A DNA stretch of 64,000 bases from Chitinophaga cymbidii (GCF_007992715.1 NZ_BKAU01000002.1:186001-250000); one strand, 5' to 3'; positions 43,530 to 53,852 are shown, counted from the first letter of the stretch. Notes: generated by a model not told the origin, from the letters alone. A program made the numbers and translations.

Positions 43530-45629
43530 GTGGTTAAAGATAATATAAGCGTTCCAGCTTTGGAAGCGACCATTACACACCATGAGCGTGATACGGAATT
43601 CCGGGACCTGCTGCTGAAGGCGTACCGCCTGATGTGTATAGCCAGGAATCTCGCGGACAAATACGAAACCAACCGTTCGCTCTGCCAGTACGTGCATTCC
43701 ACCTCCTCGGGCCACGAGGCAATTCAGATCGCCGCCGGCCTGCTGCTGCAGCCCTGGGATTATGCCAGTCCGTATTACCGGGACGATTGCATGCTGCTCG
43801 CCATGGGCTTTACGCCTTTTGAGCTGATCCTGCAATTGCTGGCCAAAGGGGAAGATCCCTTCAGCGCCGGCCGCTCTTACTACAGCCATCCCAACAGCCG
43901 CCAGGCGGACAAACCGGTGATCCCGCACCAAAGCAGCGCCACCGGCATGCAGGTGATTCCCGCCACCGGCATGGCGCAGGGCATACAGTTCCTGGAACAG
44001 TCCGGCCTGCTGCAGACCACCGAAAAACCGGTGGTGCTCTGCTCGCTCGGCGACGGCAGCGTTACGGAAGGGGAGGTGAGTGAAGCGTTGCAGTTTGCTG
44101 TGCTGAAGGGATTGCCCATCATTTACCTGGTGCAGGACAATGAATGGGGCATCTCCGTCAGCTCCGCCGAAGCCCGCACGATGGACGCTTATGAATACGC
44201 CGCGGGCTTCAAAGGACTGGAAAGGATACGGGTAGACGGCAGCGATTTCGAAGCCAGCTATCACGCCATGGAATCCGCCATCCGTTACGCGCGCTCCATG
44301 CGCAGGCCCATCCTCGTGCATGCCGCCACGCCGCTGCTCGGTCACCATACCTCCGGCGTGCGCAGGGAATGGTACCGCACCACAGAAGATCTCCATAAAC
44401 ATGCATCCCGCGACCCGCTGCCACGCCTGAAAGAGTTTCTGTTGCAGGCGGACGTGGATTTCCTGGATGTTGAAAAAGCGGAAGCCGAAGCGATCGCCAT
44501 CGTGGATGATGATTTTGATAGAGCGGTGAACAGTCCCGATCCCGACCCTTCTACTGTGCGGGAGCATGTGTTCGCACCCACGCCCGTTACGGAAGAAACC
44601 GGCGAACGCACACCCGCCAGTGGCAGCAAGGTCGTAATGGTAGATGCCGCGCTGCATGCCATCGAAGAGCTGATGCGCGAACATCCCGAAGCCATCCTTT
44701 TCGGACAGGACGTAGGCCGCCGCCTCGGCGGCGTATTCCGCGAAGCCGCCACCCTTGCCGAAAAATTCGGGGACGACCGCGTGTACAACACCGCCATACA
44801 GGAAGCATACATCATCGGTAGCACCGCGGGCCTTTCCGCCGTAGGAGTGAAACCCATTGTAGAAGTGCAGTTCGGTGATTACATCTATCCCGGTTTCAAC
44901 CAGCTCGTCAGCGAAATATCCAAAAGCTGCTATCTCACCGCCGGCAAATTCCCTGTACAAACCTTGATCCGCGTGCCGGTAGGCGCTTACGGCGGCGGCG
45001 GTCCCTATCATTCCGGCAGCATCGAATCCACATTACTCAGCATCAAAGGCATCAAGGTGGCCTATCCCTCCAACGCCGCCGATCTCAAAGGTCTGATGAA
45101 AGCCGCCTTCCTCGATCCCAACCCCGTAGTGATGCTGGAACATAAAGGATTATACTGGAGCAAAGTGCCCGGTACACTGGAAGCCATGACCATCGAACCC
45201 GCCGCCGATTACATCCTGCCCTTCGGCAAAGGCCGCGTGGTGTTGCCCGCCGATGCCGGCGACAGCATCTGCGTGATCACCTACGGCATGGGCGTGTACT
45301 GGGCGAAAGCCGCCGCTGCAAAGTTCCCCGGCAGGGTGGAGATCATAGACCTGCGGACGTTGTTCCCGCTGGATGAAGAACTGGTATTCCATACCGTTCG
45401 CAAACACGGCAAATGCATGCTGCTCACCGAAGAGCAAGTCAGCCATTCCTTTATGATGAGCCTCGCCGGAAAGATCGGCAGCGAATGTTTCCGGTCGCTG
45501 GATGCGCCGGTGATGACGGTCGGTGCGCTGGACCTGCCCGCCGTGCCACTGAACAAAACACTGGAACAGGCCATGCTGCCCACCGCGGAGAAAGTGGCGG
45601 AAGCCATGGAAAAATTACTCGCGTTCTGA
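43530..45629 (+). CDS. Fused E1 alpha-beta of a branched-chain 2-oxoacid (dehydrogenase) complex
   Basis: 699 residues from a GTG start, with alpha and beta subunits in one chain. The alpha half (about residues 1-350) has GHEAIQIAAGLLL and the thiamine diphosphate motif GDGSVTEGEVSEALQ ... NEWGISV. The beta half (about 370-699) has ILFGQDVGRRLGGVFREAA, NTAIQEAYIIGSTAGL and EVQFGDYIYPGFNQLVSE. It decarboxylates a 2-oxoacid and passes the acyl group to lipoyl-E2; no E2 or E3 gene is in the window. The fused form is frequent in Bacteroidota, with branched-chain substrate inferred by family. Control by the divergent MarR is likely. Confidence 0.88.
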   Translation: MVKDNISVPALEATITHHERDTEFRDLLLKAYRLMCIARNLADKYETNRSLCQYVHSTSSGHEAIQIAAGLLLQPWDYASPYYRDDCMLLAMGFTPFELILQLLAKGEDPFSAGRSYYSHPNSRQADKPVIPHQSSATGMQVIPATGMAQGIQFLEQSGLLQTTEKPVVLCSLGDGSVTEGEVSEALQFAVLKGLPIIYLVQDNEWGISVSSAEARTMDAYEYAAGFKGLERIRVDGSDFEASYHAMESAIRYARSMRRPILVHAATPLLGHHTSGVRREWYRTTEDLHKHASRDPLPRLKEFLLQADVDFLDVEKAEAEAIAIVDDDFDRAVNSPDPDPSTVREHVFAPTPVTEETGERTPASGSKVVMVDAALHAIEELMREHPEAILFGQDVGRRLGGVFREAATLAEKFGDDRVYNTAIQEAYIIGSTAGLSAVGVKPIVEVQFGDYIYPGFNQLVSEISKSCYLTAGKFPVQTLIRVPVGAYGGGGPYHSGSIESTLLSIKGIKVAYPSNAADLKGLMKAAFLDPNPVVMLEHKGLYWSKVPGTLEAMTIEPAADYILPFGKGRVVLPADAGDSICVITYGMGVYWAKAAAAKFPGRVEIIDLRTLFPLDEELVFHTVRKHGKCMLLTEEQVSHSFMMSLAGKIGSECFRSLDAPVMTVGALDLPAVPLNKTLEQAMLPTAEKVAEAMEKLLAF

Positions 45630-45698
45630 TGTGTAATTGTTTTGCGCTAAATTAGCCCCGGAATCAACCGATGGTACGGCATATGCCGGCGCAAAAGA

Positions 45699-46271
45699 AT
45701 GTATACCACATCAGATATTGAAAGGGCGCTGTTCCTGCAGGTGGCGGAAGGCGACGAGGCTGCTTTCAGGGAATTGTTTCACATCTACACGCCGTTACTG
45801 CGGCCGCTGATCTACAAGCTGACGAAAACGGAGCATGTCATTGAAGACATCCTGCAGGAAGTATTTTTTTCCATATGGATGTCCCGCGCACAGCTTCCTG
45901 CCATTGAAAACCCCCGCTCCTGGATTCTCAAGATCGCTTTTCACGACTGCTTTGGCTATCTGCGCAAAGCCGCCGTGCGCAACCGGCAGGGGCCGGCGGC
46001 AACGGAAGTGTTTGAAGACACCAAGCTCGAATTCCGTGAAACCGCCCGCCTGGTGCAGGAAGCGGTGGCCCAGCTGCCGCCGCAGGCGAGAAAGGTATAC
46101 CTGCTCAGCAGGCAGGAAGGGATGAAACTGACCGAGATCGCGGAAGAGCTGCAATTATCCCTTCAAACCGTCAAGAACACTTTAAGCCGTGCCCTGAAAA
46201 GTATACGCGGCTATCTGGCCAGCCGGGGCGTATTTCTGCCGTTGCTGCTGCTTTGGTATTGGTTGTTGTAA
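45699..46271 (+). CDS. ECF sigma factor, FecI-like, with hydrophobic C-terminus
   Basis: 190 residues. Sigma region 2 is in EAAFRELFHIYTPLLRPLIY with VIEDILQEVFFSIWMSR, and region 4 is in LPPQARKVYLLSRQEGMKLTEIAEELQLSLQTVKNTLSRAL. The last residues, GVFLPLLLLWYWLL, form a short hydrophobic tail, unusual for a cytoplasmic sigma factor but recurring in Bacteroidota FecI paralogues. It precedes fecR by 152 bp and would switch on the susC-susD-tlpA genes when released. Confidence 0.9.
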   Translation: MYTTSDIERALFLQVAEGDEAAFRELFHIYTPLLRPLIYKLTKTEHVIEDILQEVFFSIWMSRAQLPAIENPRSWILKIAFHDCFGYLRKAAVRNRQGPAATEVFEDTKLEFRETARLVQEAVAQLPPQARKVYLLSRQEGMKLTEIAEELQLSLQTVKNTLSRALKSIRGYLASRGVFLPLLLLWYWLL

Positions 46272-46423
46272 GTTTTGCCCGCCATAGGCTACCGGCCGAG
46301 ATCGGTATGTCGCAGCCGCTTTCAGTGCCGGTTCTGAATTTTTTTTCTGATCGATAGGTACTAACGCTCCCTTCGCGCATCAGCTGTGTATGGGGGCATT
46401 AATCATGCAAAAAATATTGCCAA

Positions 46424-47590
46424 TTGAATAACCAGGAACGCATACATCATCTCATAGGGCTGGTATTATCGCAGCAGGCGGATGCGGAAACGTACGAGCA
46501 GCTGCAGGCCCTGCTCCGCGATGACCCGGACGGCCAATATGCCGCGGAGATAGCGGCTGTGCTGGATAAAACCGGCGCCACCGATCTGCCCCCTTACGAC
46601 CGGCAGGCATGGGAACATGTGGTCAGCGCCGTGCTGCAGGCAGATAAGCCCGTGGAAAAAACAAAAGTGGTCAAAGGCCGCTTCCGTTACTGGTGGGCCG
46701 CCGCGGCGGTGCTGTTGCTGATCGCCGCGGGAAGCCTGCTCTGGCCGCGGCCATCCGAGCGCGCAGCGATCACCGCTCAGCAACCGGTGAACGACGCGCC
46801 GCCCGGCGGTTCCAAAGCCACGCTCACGCTGGCGGACGGCTCCGTGGTCACGTTAGACAGCGCGGGCAACCAGGTATTGCAGCAAGGCAACACCGCTGTA
46901 AGGCAGCAGGGAGGCCAGCTCTCTTACGATGCGCAGGGCGATGCCTCCACCATCAGCTACAACACCCTGCGAACGCCGCGCGGCGGCCAGTTCCAGGTTA
47001 AGCTGCCGGACGGCACGAAGGTATGGCTGAATGCCGCTTCGTCCATCAGCTATCCCACCGCCTTTCAGGGCCGCGAAAGAATGGTGCAGGTAACGGGGGA
47101 AGCTTATTTCGAAGTAACAAAAGACGCTGCCATGCCCTTCCGCGTGAAGGTGAACGAGCTGGCAACGATAGAAGTGCTGGGCACGAACTTCAATATAAAC
47201 GCTTACGAAGATGAAGCGGCCATTTACACCACGCTGCTGGAAGGCGCCGTGCGCGTGAGGAAAGGAACGCAGTCCGCCACCCTGCGCCCCGGCCAGCAGG
47301 CGCAGATAGATGCCGGCATTAAAGTGGTGAAGGACGCGGATATTGAAAAAGCGGTAGCCTGGAAGAACGGCGTCTTCGATTTCCGGAACGCCAGGCTGAA
47401 AGATGTGATGCGCGAGCTGGCCCGGTGGTACGACATCACCGTGGTCTACCAGGGCAATGTGCCGGAACGCGAGTTCTGGGGAAAGATGGGCCGCAACCTC
47501 ACGCTGTCGCAAGTACTGAAAGGAATAGAGGGAACGGGCGTCAATTTTGAAATCCAGGATAATGGCAAAAAACTGGTCGTGTTACCATGA
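46424..47590 (+). CDS. FecR-family anti-sigma factor
   Basis: 388 residues from a TTG start. The N-terminal DUF4974/FecR-type cytoplasmic part is followed by one membrane helix (YWWAAAAVLLLIAAGSLLW, about residues 88-106) and a periplasmic FecR domain with LRTPRGGQFQVKLPDGTKVWL and EAYFEVTKDAAMPFRVKV. It holds the preceding sigma factor in check until the SusC N-terminal STN domain reports substrate. A hairpin lies between it and susC. Confidence 0.9.
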   Translation: MNNQERIHHLIGLVLSQQADAETYEQLQALLRDDPDGQYAAEIAAVLDKTGATDLPPYDRQAWEHVVSAVLQADKPVEKTKVVKGRFRYWWAAAAVLLLIAAGSLLWPRPSERAAITAQQPVNDAPPGGSKATLTLADGSVVTLDSAGNQVLQQGNTAVRQQGGQLSYDAQGDASTISYNTLRTPRGGQFQVKLPDGTKVWLNAASSISYPTAFQGRERMVQVTGEAYFEVTKDAAMPFRVKVNELATIEVLGTNFNINAYEDEAAIYTTLLEGAVRVRKGTQSATLRPGQQAQIDAGIKVVKDADIEKAVAWKNGVFDFRNARLKDVMRELARWYDITVVYQGNVPEREFWGKMGRNLTLSQVLKGIEGTGVNFEIQDNGKKLVVLP

Positions 47591-47605
47591 CCATATAAAA
47601 CAAAA

Positions 47606-47630
47606 CCGCTTCGTCTGATCCACGAAGCGG
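47606..47630. promoter_or_regulatory. Strong hairpin between fecR and susC
   Basis: CCGCTTCGT (47606-47614) pairs perfectly with ACGAAGCGG (47622-47630) around a 7-nt loop. No T-run follows on the plus strand, so it may act as an mRNA stabiliser, attenuator or weak terminator rather than a full stop. Confidence 0.45.
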
Positions 47631-47682
47631 CGGTAGTTAAGGCGATGCTTTTTTCTTAATCAACCAAAACCGTTACAAAAGT

Positions 47683-50600
47683 ATGTTTTTTAAGGCTTTT
47701 TGTAACCGGGACCTGCATGTCCAGCCGCGAAGGCTTTTGTCCGGACATGCACCGCGTCCACGGTGCTCAACCAAAATGGTGCGTGTCATGAAATTGACGT
47801 TCATTCTGCTTTTTGCTTTCTGTTTACATCTTTCCGCCAGCAGCGTGGCCCAGAACGTGACTTTCTCCGGAAAGGACGTGCCGCTGCAGCGCATTTTCAC
47901 GGAAATTGAAAAACAGACCGGCAATGTGATCTTCATCAGCAAGCAATTATTAAAAGACGCTAAACCCGTCACCGTGCAGGCGGAGAACATGCCGCTGCAG
48001 GCGTTTTTATCAACCGTGCTGAAAGGCCAGCCGCTGGACTATACCATGGAAAAGCAAACGGTCTTCATCCGCAGAAAAGCGGTGGTAACCCTTCCCGTAT
48101 TAAAACCGGCATTGCTTCCCGTTCGCGGCACCATCACGGATTCCCTCGGCGTTCCGCTGGCAGGTGCTTCTATCCGTGTTAAAAGAACAAAAGTTTCCAC
48201 CGTATCTGATAACGCGGGTGCATTTACTATCGAGGCGGAGCCCGGCGATATACTGGTGATCTCGTTCGTAGGTTTTAAAACGAAAGAGCACCGCGTGAAC
48301 AGCGGGCAGGCACTGGTCATCCCGCTATTCCGGGAAAGTACTACCATGGCGGAGATAGCCGTTACGCTCAACACCGGCTACCAAAGCATTCCCCGTGAAA
48401 GGGCCACCGGTTCATTTTCCATCGTCAGCGGCAAGCAGCTGGAAAACAAATTGCGGCCGGACCTGAAAGCCGCGCTGGAAGGACAGATCGCGGGCATGGT
48501 GCTGGCGAACGACGGCAGCCTTGAAGTACGCGGTGTTTCCACTTTTATGTCAGAAGAAAGAGCGCCGCTGATCATTGTGGATGGCTTCCCGCTGTCCGGC
48601 GGACTGGAAACGCTCAATATTGATAATATCGAAAGCGTTACCGTACTGAAAGATGCAGTGGCGGCGTCTATTTACGGCGCCCGCTCTTCCAACGGCGTGA
48701 TCGTGGTCACAACCAAGCAGGGCCGGAAAGGCGCGCTGAACGTGGCTTATAACGGTTCAGTGGGGCTGGTGATGAAACCGGACCTGTCTTATTTGAGAAG
48801 GACGAACGCAGCGGATTATGTGGAGGCCGAGATGGAGCTTTATGAACAGAATCCCACTTCGGCGCTGAACTTCTATAACAACTACAGCTACCTGTCCAGG
48901 CTGCGATACCTGCTGGTGGCCAAATCCCTCAACATCATACCCGCCGCGGAAGCGGACAGCGAGATCGAACAGCTGAAGCAAAACGACGGCCTCGGCCAGT
49001 TGCAGCGTTACCTGTTCCGCAACCAGGTCACCCATCAGCATAATATTTCCCTCTCCGGCGGCACCGATAAGAACCAGGTAGCCGCCTCCGCGAAGTTCAT
49101 CACCAACCGCGGCAGCTCGCTTTATACCGGCGATGAAAGGCTGATCCTCGATCTGCGGAACGACTGGAAGCCATCCCGCCGCATCTCCGTGCGTTTATTT
49201 TCCAATGTCAACTACAGCACCTCTGAAGCGCCTATCCGGCCGCTGACAGATTTCTTGTCCTACCACTCCCAGTATACCTTACATCCTTACGATCTCGTGG
49301 TAGACCCTGAAACCGGCGCGTATCAGAACATCCACGCCGTCAACCCGAAAAAGGTGGACCGCTATGCCGCACTTCCCGGCATGAAATCCATGCACTACAA
49401 CCCGCTGGAAGACCTCGGGAAAGAAATGAACCGCACGCAGAACCTGCAATTCCGTATAGGCGGCAACGTGAACGTGCTGCTGGCGCGCGGGCTGAGCCTG
49501 GACGCCGGCGGTTCCTGGACGCGCGGCAACACTTTCACCCGCGGCGTTTACAGCGGCGATTCCTACCGCATGCGGGTAGGGTATAACGACGGCACCTCCA
49601 TTTCCAATCCCGCCAAACATTACATACCGGATGGCGACATGGTCACTGAATCCAGGAATGTGAACCAGGCTTACACACTGCGCGCGCAGCTGAACTTCAA
49701 CAGGAGCTTTGGCGACCATAGCGTGATCGCCATCGCGGGGTCTGAGCTGACGAGGGATGTCAGGGATTACAACAGCTTTCCCACACGCTTTGGTTATAAC
49801 GACCAGGCGGGCACTTTCGCCACCTTCAACTATGCCGATTACAACGCCGGCCTGTATAACGCGGACATGATCGGCACCACCAAACCACAGTCGCCCGTAG
49901 GTATCGGCGGCATGTCGTTCCGCGACAACCGTTTCGTATCATGGTATGCCAACGCCTCTTATGAATACGACCGCCGTTTCCTCGTCAGCGGCAGCGTGCG
50001 GCTGGACCTTACCAACTTCTTCGGCACCGATCCCCGGTTCCGCTACAAGCCGCTCTGGTCGGCCGGCGGCACCTACAAGCTCTCGAACGAGGATTTCTTC
50101 GACGTTTCCTGGATGAACAAGCTTTACCTGCGGGGATCGTATGGCATCAACGGCAACATCTCGCTGAACTACGGGCCTTTCCTGATCATTGCGCCGGGCA
50201 GCTTTTCCAATCTCACCGGCGATATCTCTTATAACATTTCATCGCCGCCCAATAATACACTGCGCTGGGAAAAGACCGGCAGCACGAATTTCGGGGTGGA
50301 CATGTCTTTCTTCTCCCGCCTGAACCTGACGCTGGACTACTATCTGCGCAAAAGCGAGGAATTGCTTTCTTCCAATGAAGTAGATCCCACGCGCGGATAC
50401 ACCAGCCTGATCCAGAACGTAGGCCGGATCAACAATACCGGCATTGAGCTGGCGCTGGACGGCGATGTGCTGCGGAAACAGCATCTTACCTGGAACGTGC
50501 TCGGCACCGTCAGCTACAACAAAAACAAGGTCGTGGATTATAACGCCAGCTACCTTTACGCCACTTCGCTGACAACCTCGTCTGTCAACCGCGAAGGCTA

Positions 50601-51237
50601 TCCCGGCAGCGCTGTTTTCAGCTACCGGGCAGGCGGCATTGACAATAATGGCAATGCTCTATACCTGAATGCGGCAGGGGAGAAAATCTCCGGCGGAGCG
50701 CTGTCAGTGGAGGATGTGGTGTACAGCGGTACTTATCGTCCGAAATTCGCCTACAGCCTCACCAATACATTCCGTTACAAAAACTTCGATCTGTCCTTCA
50801 TGCTGCTGGCAAAAACCGGTCATGTCATGCGGAAGAATGTTTTTGAGGGATTGTCCATTCAGCATGCTGATGTGGCCAAACGCTGGCGCAAGCCCGGAGA
50901 TGAAAAGTCGGTCATCTATCCCAAACTTTCCGGCTTTTCCATGGATGCGTTCTATTTTCCCTATTCGGACATTTTTACAGAAAGCGCCAACTTTCTCAAG
51001 CTGCGTGATGCTTCGCTGACCTATAATTTCAACCGCGGCCTGCTGCGCAAAGCCGGCATCTCTACCGCCAGCCTCACCTTCCAGGGCCGGAACCTTTTGC
51101 TGCTGGCAGCGAACAGCGACAAGCGCGATCCGGAAGCCTTCGAGATGGGCGCGACCGACATGCTGTCCAACGAAATGGGATTCACGCAACTCCGCCCCAT
51201 GCCGGAGTTTTACCTGGGCCTGCGGGTTAATTTTTAA
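47683..51237 (+). CDS. SusC/RagA-type TonB-linked outer-membrane protein with STN domain
   Basis: 1184 residues. A long pre-sequence is followed by the signal peptide (MKLTFILLFAFCLHLSASSV). An STN domain spans about residues 57-125, giving it a signalling role with FecR. A carboxypeptidase-like regulatory beta-sandwich (RGTITDSLGVPLAGASIRVK) comes next, then the plug with SVTVLKDAVAASIYGARSSN and the TonB-dependent beta-barrel ending LGLRVNF. With SusD it imports a large substrate, often a glycan or peptide. A start at 47788 is possible, but long pre-sequences are usual for this family. Confidence 0.93.
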   Translation: MFFKAFCNRDLHVQPRRLLSGHAPRPRCSTKMVRVMKLTFILLFAFCLHLSASSVAQNVTFSGKDVPLQRIFTEIEKQTGNVIFISKQLLKDAKPVTVQAENMPLQAFLSTVLKGQPLDYTMEKQTVFIRRKAVVTLPVLKPALLPVRGTITDSLGVPLAGASIRVKRTKVSTVSDNAGAFTIEAEPGDILVISFVGFKTKEHRVNSGQALVIPLFRESTTMAEIAVTLNTGYQSIPRERATGSFSIVSGKQLENKLRPDLKAALEGQIAGMVLANDGSLEVRGVSTFMSEERAPLIIVDGFPLSGGLETLNIDNIESVTVLKDAVAASIYGARSSNGVIVVTTKQGRKGALNVAYNGSVGLVMKPDLSYLRRTNAADYVEAEMELYEQNPTSALNFYNNYSYLSRLRYLLVAKSLNIIPAAEADSEIEQLKQNDGLGQLQRYLFRNQVTHQHNISLSGGTDKNQVAASAKFITNRGSSLYTGDERLILDLRNDWKPSRRISVRLFSNVNYSTSEAPIRPLTDFLSYHSQYTLHPYDLVVDPETGAYQNIHAVNPKKVDRYAALPGMKSMHYNPLEDLGKEMNRTQNLQFRIGGNVNVLLARGLSLDAGGSWTRGNTFTRGVYSGDSYRMRVGYNDGTSISNPAKHYIPDGDMVTESRNVNQAYTLRAQLNFNRSFGDHSVIAIAGSELTRDVRDYNSFPTRFGYNDQAGTFATFNYADYNAGLYNADMIGTTKPQSPVGIGGMSFRDNRFVSWYANASYEYDRRFLVSGSVRLDLTNFFGTDPRFRYKPLWSAGGTYKLSNEDFFDVSWMNKLYLRGSYGINGNISLNYGPFLIIAPGSFSNLTGDISYNISSPPNNTLRWEKTGSTNFGVDMSFFSRLNLTLDYYLRKSEELLSSNEVDPTRGYTSLIQNVGRINNTGIELALDGDVLRKQHLTWNVLGTVSYNKNKVVDYNASYLYATSLTTSSVNREGYPGSAVFSYRAGGIDNNGNALYLNAAGEKISGGALSVEDVVYSGTYRPKFAYSLTNTFRYKNFDLSFMLLAKTGHVMRKNVFEGLSIQHADVAKRWRKPGDEKSVIYPKLSGFSMDAFYFPYSDIFTESANFLKLRDASLTYNFNRGLLRKAGISTASLTFQGRNLLLLAANSDKRDPEAFEMGATDMLSNEMGFTQLRPMPEFYLGLRVNF

Positions 51238-51254
51238 ATCTTAATAGTATAACG

Positions 51255-52778
51255 ATGCGATTGTTTCTTATCATCATACTTACCGCCGCCACGTTCCTGT
51301 CCTGCAACAAGTTCCTGGACGTGAAGCCGAAGGGCAAGCTCATTCCGACGAAAATATCGGAATTCGATCGCCTGCTGGACAATACGGATATCGTGGAATT
51401 TCCGTTTCTGAATAACAACCGTGGCAGCATACTGGGTTACCTGACTGACAACCTCACCCTGTCCGAAGGGATCGGCAAGATCGCTTACAAAGCCAACAAC
51501 TCGCCCAACATTGATAACTATTACGCCTATACTTTCCGGGAGCCGTACAGGAACCCCAACAGTCCGGACTGGCTGTGGGAAAGAGGTACCTACCGCGCGA
51601 TGAAGTATTTCAATAACGTGATAGACGGCGTCAGCGGGTTGCGCACGGAGAGCAATGCGGAAGAGGCGGACGCTGTACTGGCACAGGCTTATGTAAACAG
51701 AGCCTGGGCATACTTTCATACTTCCATGGTATATGGTCCCGTTTACAAACCCAACGGGAACAACGGCACCAAAACGATCCCGTATCTCACGAGCGGCGAC
51801 GTGAGCGCGCCGATACCGGACCTTTCCACGCAGGAGCAGGTGTTCGCCAATGTATCGGCGGAGCTGCACCGCGCATTGCCGGCCATACCCGCCGTCACCA
51901 ACTATCCTTCGCGGCCGAACAAAGCCACCGCGCTCACGATGCTGGCATATTTCCATTTGTTCACGCAGCGGTACGACAGCGTGGTGTACTATGCCAACCT
52001 TGCATGGACCGCCGCTACAGCGCAGGGCGTGGATAAAGTGCTGTACAATTATAACGAGCTATCTTACGCCGATCCGGACAATGTGCTGATCAGCGCGATC
52101 AAAAGTCCGGACAGCCGGATACATCTTCCCAACAGCCGGGAAATACTGTTCTTCCGCTCGCCGGATAACACGGCGGGCAGAATAAATGTGTCCTATCCCT
52201 CAGATGAATTCATCGCGCTGTTCGACCAGGACAAGGACCTCCGCTTCAAATACTTCCTGCTGCCCGCGCCGGGATACAAAACCACTTACAACGGCACTGT
52301 TTACGACGACGGCATAAAGCTGCAATACTACCGTGGCGCCACCGCCGTGGGTAATCCAAAGTTCCAGATGACGGCGGGTTTCACCTACCCCGAGCTGCTG
52401 CTCATGCGCGCCGAAGGATATGCGCGCACCGGCATGCTGCCGGAAGCGATGGACGACCTGAACCTGCTGCGGCGCTACCGCTTTGTGACCGGCACGCCGG
52501 ACCTCACCATGCCCGCTTCCCGCGACGAGGTGATCCGGCTCGTGCTGGAGGAACGCCGCCGCGAGCTGCCCCTCGGCCACCTGAAACGCTACCTCGATCT
52601 GAAGCGCCTCTGCACCGAAGCCGGCAAGCCCTGGAGCAAAACGAAGATCACGCACCAGCTCGGCACGGAAACGTTCGAAGCTAATATCGACGGGCCGGCG
52701 TTCGTATTGCCGATCGTTAATGCGATATTATTGCTCAACCCCCATTGGGGCATACCACCGGATACCAGGCCATTTTAA
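51255..52778 (+). CDS. SusD/RagB-type outer-membrane lipoprotein
   Basis: 507 residues. The lipobox TFLSCNK puts the acylated Cys at residue 17, so it is a lipoprotein. The RagB/SusD helical fold is shown by YFNNVIDGV, VNRAWAYFHTSMVYGPVYK and the C-terminal LEERRRELPLGHLKRYLDLKR. It forms the lid of the preceding SusC channel. It starts 17 bp after susC. The substrate cannot be read from sequence and no hydrolase is in the operon. Confidence 0.92.
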   Translation: MRLFLIIILTAATFLSCNKFLDVKPKGKLIPTKISEFDRLLDNTDIVEFPFLNNNRGSILGYLTDNLTLSEGIGKIAYKANNSPNIDNYYAYTFREPYRNPNSPDWLWERGTYRAMKYFNNVIDGVSGLRTESNAEEADAVLAQAYVNRAWAYFHTSMVYGPVYKPNGNNGTKTIPYLTSGDVSAPIPDLSTQEQVFANVSAELHRALPAIPAVTNYPSRPNKATALTMLAYFHLFTQRYDSVVYYANLAWTAATAQGVDKVLYNYNELSYADPDNVLISAIKSPDSRIHLPNSREILFFRSPDNTAGRINVSYPSDEFIALFDQDKDLRFKYFLLPAPGYKTTYNGTVYDDGIKLQYYRGATAVGNPKFQMTAGFTYPELLLMRAEGYARTGMLPEAMDDLNLLRRYRFVTGTPDLTMPASRDEVIRLVLEERRRELPLGHLKRYLDLKRLCTEAGKPWSKTKITHQLGTETFEANIDGPAFVLPIVNAILLLNPHWGIPPDTRPF

Positions 52779-52793
52779 CGCATTAAAATAAGG

Positions 52794-53852
52794 ATGATGA
52801 ACATCATAAAAACAAGCACCCTGGCAGTGGCGCTGATGAGCAGCACTGCATTATTCGCGCAGGAAACGCCTTTTACGATTGAAGGAAAGATCGAAGGGCT
52901 GGAAGCACCGGCCAAAGTGTTCCTTTATTATTCCGAAGGGAAAAACTATATCAGGGATTCCGTGGAGGTGCGGAACGGCAGCTTTACGTTTCAGGGAAAG
53001 ATCAAGGAACCGGTATATGCTACAATCGTGCAGAAGAAAGGCCGCGATGTGCAGGCGTTTTACCTGGAAGCAGGCGTGATCAGCATCAGGGGCGCGTCGC
53101 TGGCTACCGCCACCATTATGGGTGGAGAAACCAACCGGTATTACCAGCAGTTGAAAGAAGCGCTGGAGCCCTGGAATGAAAAACAAAAGACGCTGACCCG
53201 TGAGGAACGCGCTGCACAGGAAGAGTCGCTGGAAACGGAAAAGAAGGCGATACTGGCGGCATTCGTCCAATCGCATCCCAATACCGTTGTCAGCCTCCGC
53301 GCCATCGGCGATTACGGCGGCTTCTTCCCGGAAGTAACGGACGTGGAACCGCTGTACAACCAGCTTTCCGAGAAAGTAAAGCAAAGTGATCAGGGCCGCG
53401 GCTACGCCGCCACGATCGCAAAAATGAAAAGAACCGCCATCGGTCAGATAGCACCGGTATTCGGGAAGAACGACCCCTCCGGCAAATCCCTCCAGCTCAC
53501 CGATTTCCGTGGTAAATATGTGCTGGTGGATTTCTGGGCTTCGTGGTGCAAACCCTGCCGCGCCGAGAACCCGCACGTGGTGAAGGCATACAACAAGTAC
53601 AAAAGTAAAAACTTCGAGATACTGGGCGTAACGCTGGACACCGAACGCCAACGGGACGCCTGGCTGAAAGCCGTGGCGGATGACGGGCTGACCTGGCCGC
53701 AGGTGATCGACGGCGGAGAAGAAAAGGCCGCGGACTTATATAATGTGCAGGCCATCCCGCAGAACTTCCTGCTGGACCCGCAGGGGAAGATCATCGCTAA
53801 AAACCTTCGTGGTGATGAGTTGGAAAATAAACTCGCCGAGATACTGAAATGA
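52794..53852 (+). CDS. TlpA-like thioredoxin with DUF4369 domain
   Basis: 352 residues. Signal peptide MMNIIKTSTLAVALMSSTAL; DUF4369 beta domain at about residues 25-115; then a TlpA/thioredoxin domain with the redox pair CKPC at residues 252-255 in FWASWCKPCRAENP. A periplasmic thiol-disulfide reductase. It follows susD by 15 bp and ends before a strong terminator, so it is part of the same operon; family members often sit in SusCD operons of Bacteroidota. Confidence 0.92.
   Translation: MMNIIKTSTLAVALMSSTALFAQETPFTIEGKIEGLEAPAKVFLYYSEGKNYIRDSVEVRNGSFTFQGKIKEPVYATIVQKKGRDVQAFYLEAGVISIRGASLATATIMGGETNRYYQQLKEALEPWNEKQKTLTREERAAQEESLETEKKAILAAFVQSHPNTVVSLRAIGDYGGFFPEVTDVEPLYNQLSEKVKQSDQGRGYAATIAKMKRTAIGQIAPVFGKNDPSGKSLQLTDFRGKYVLVDFWASWCKPCRAENPHVVKAYNKYKSKNFEILGVTLDTERQRDAWLKAVADDGLTWPQVIDGGEEKAADLYNVQAIPQNFLLDPQGKIIAKNLRGDELENKLAEILK

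Noticed and set aside
43503..45011. Minus-strand open frame of 502 codons opposite the fused E1 gene
   Set aside because: The plus-strand protein has intact thiamine diphosphate and E1 beta motifs. The minus frame is compositional and crosses the MarR operator region.
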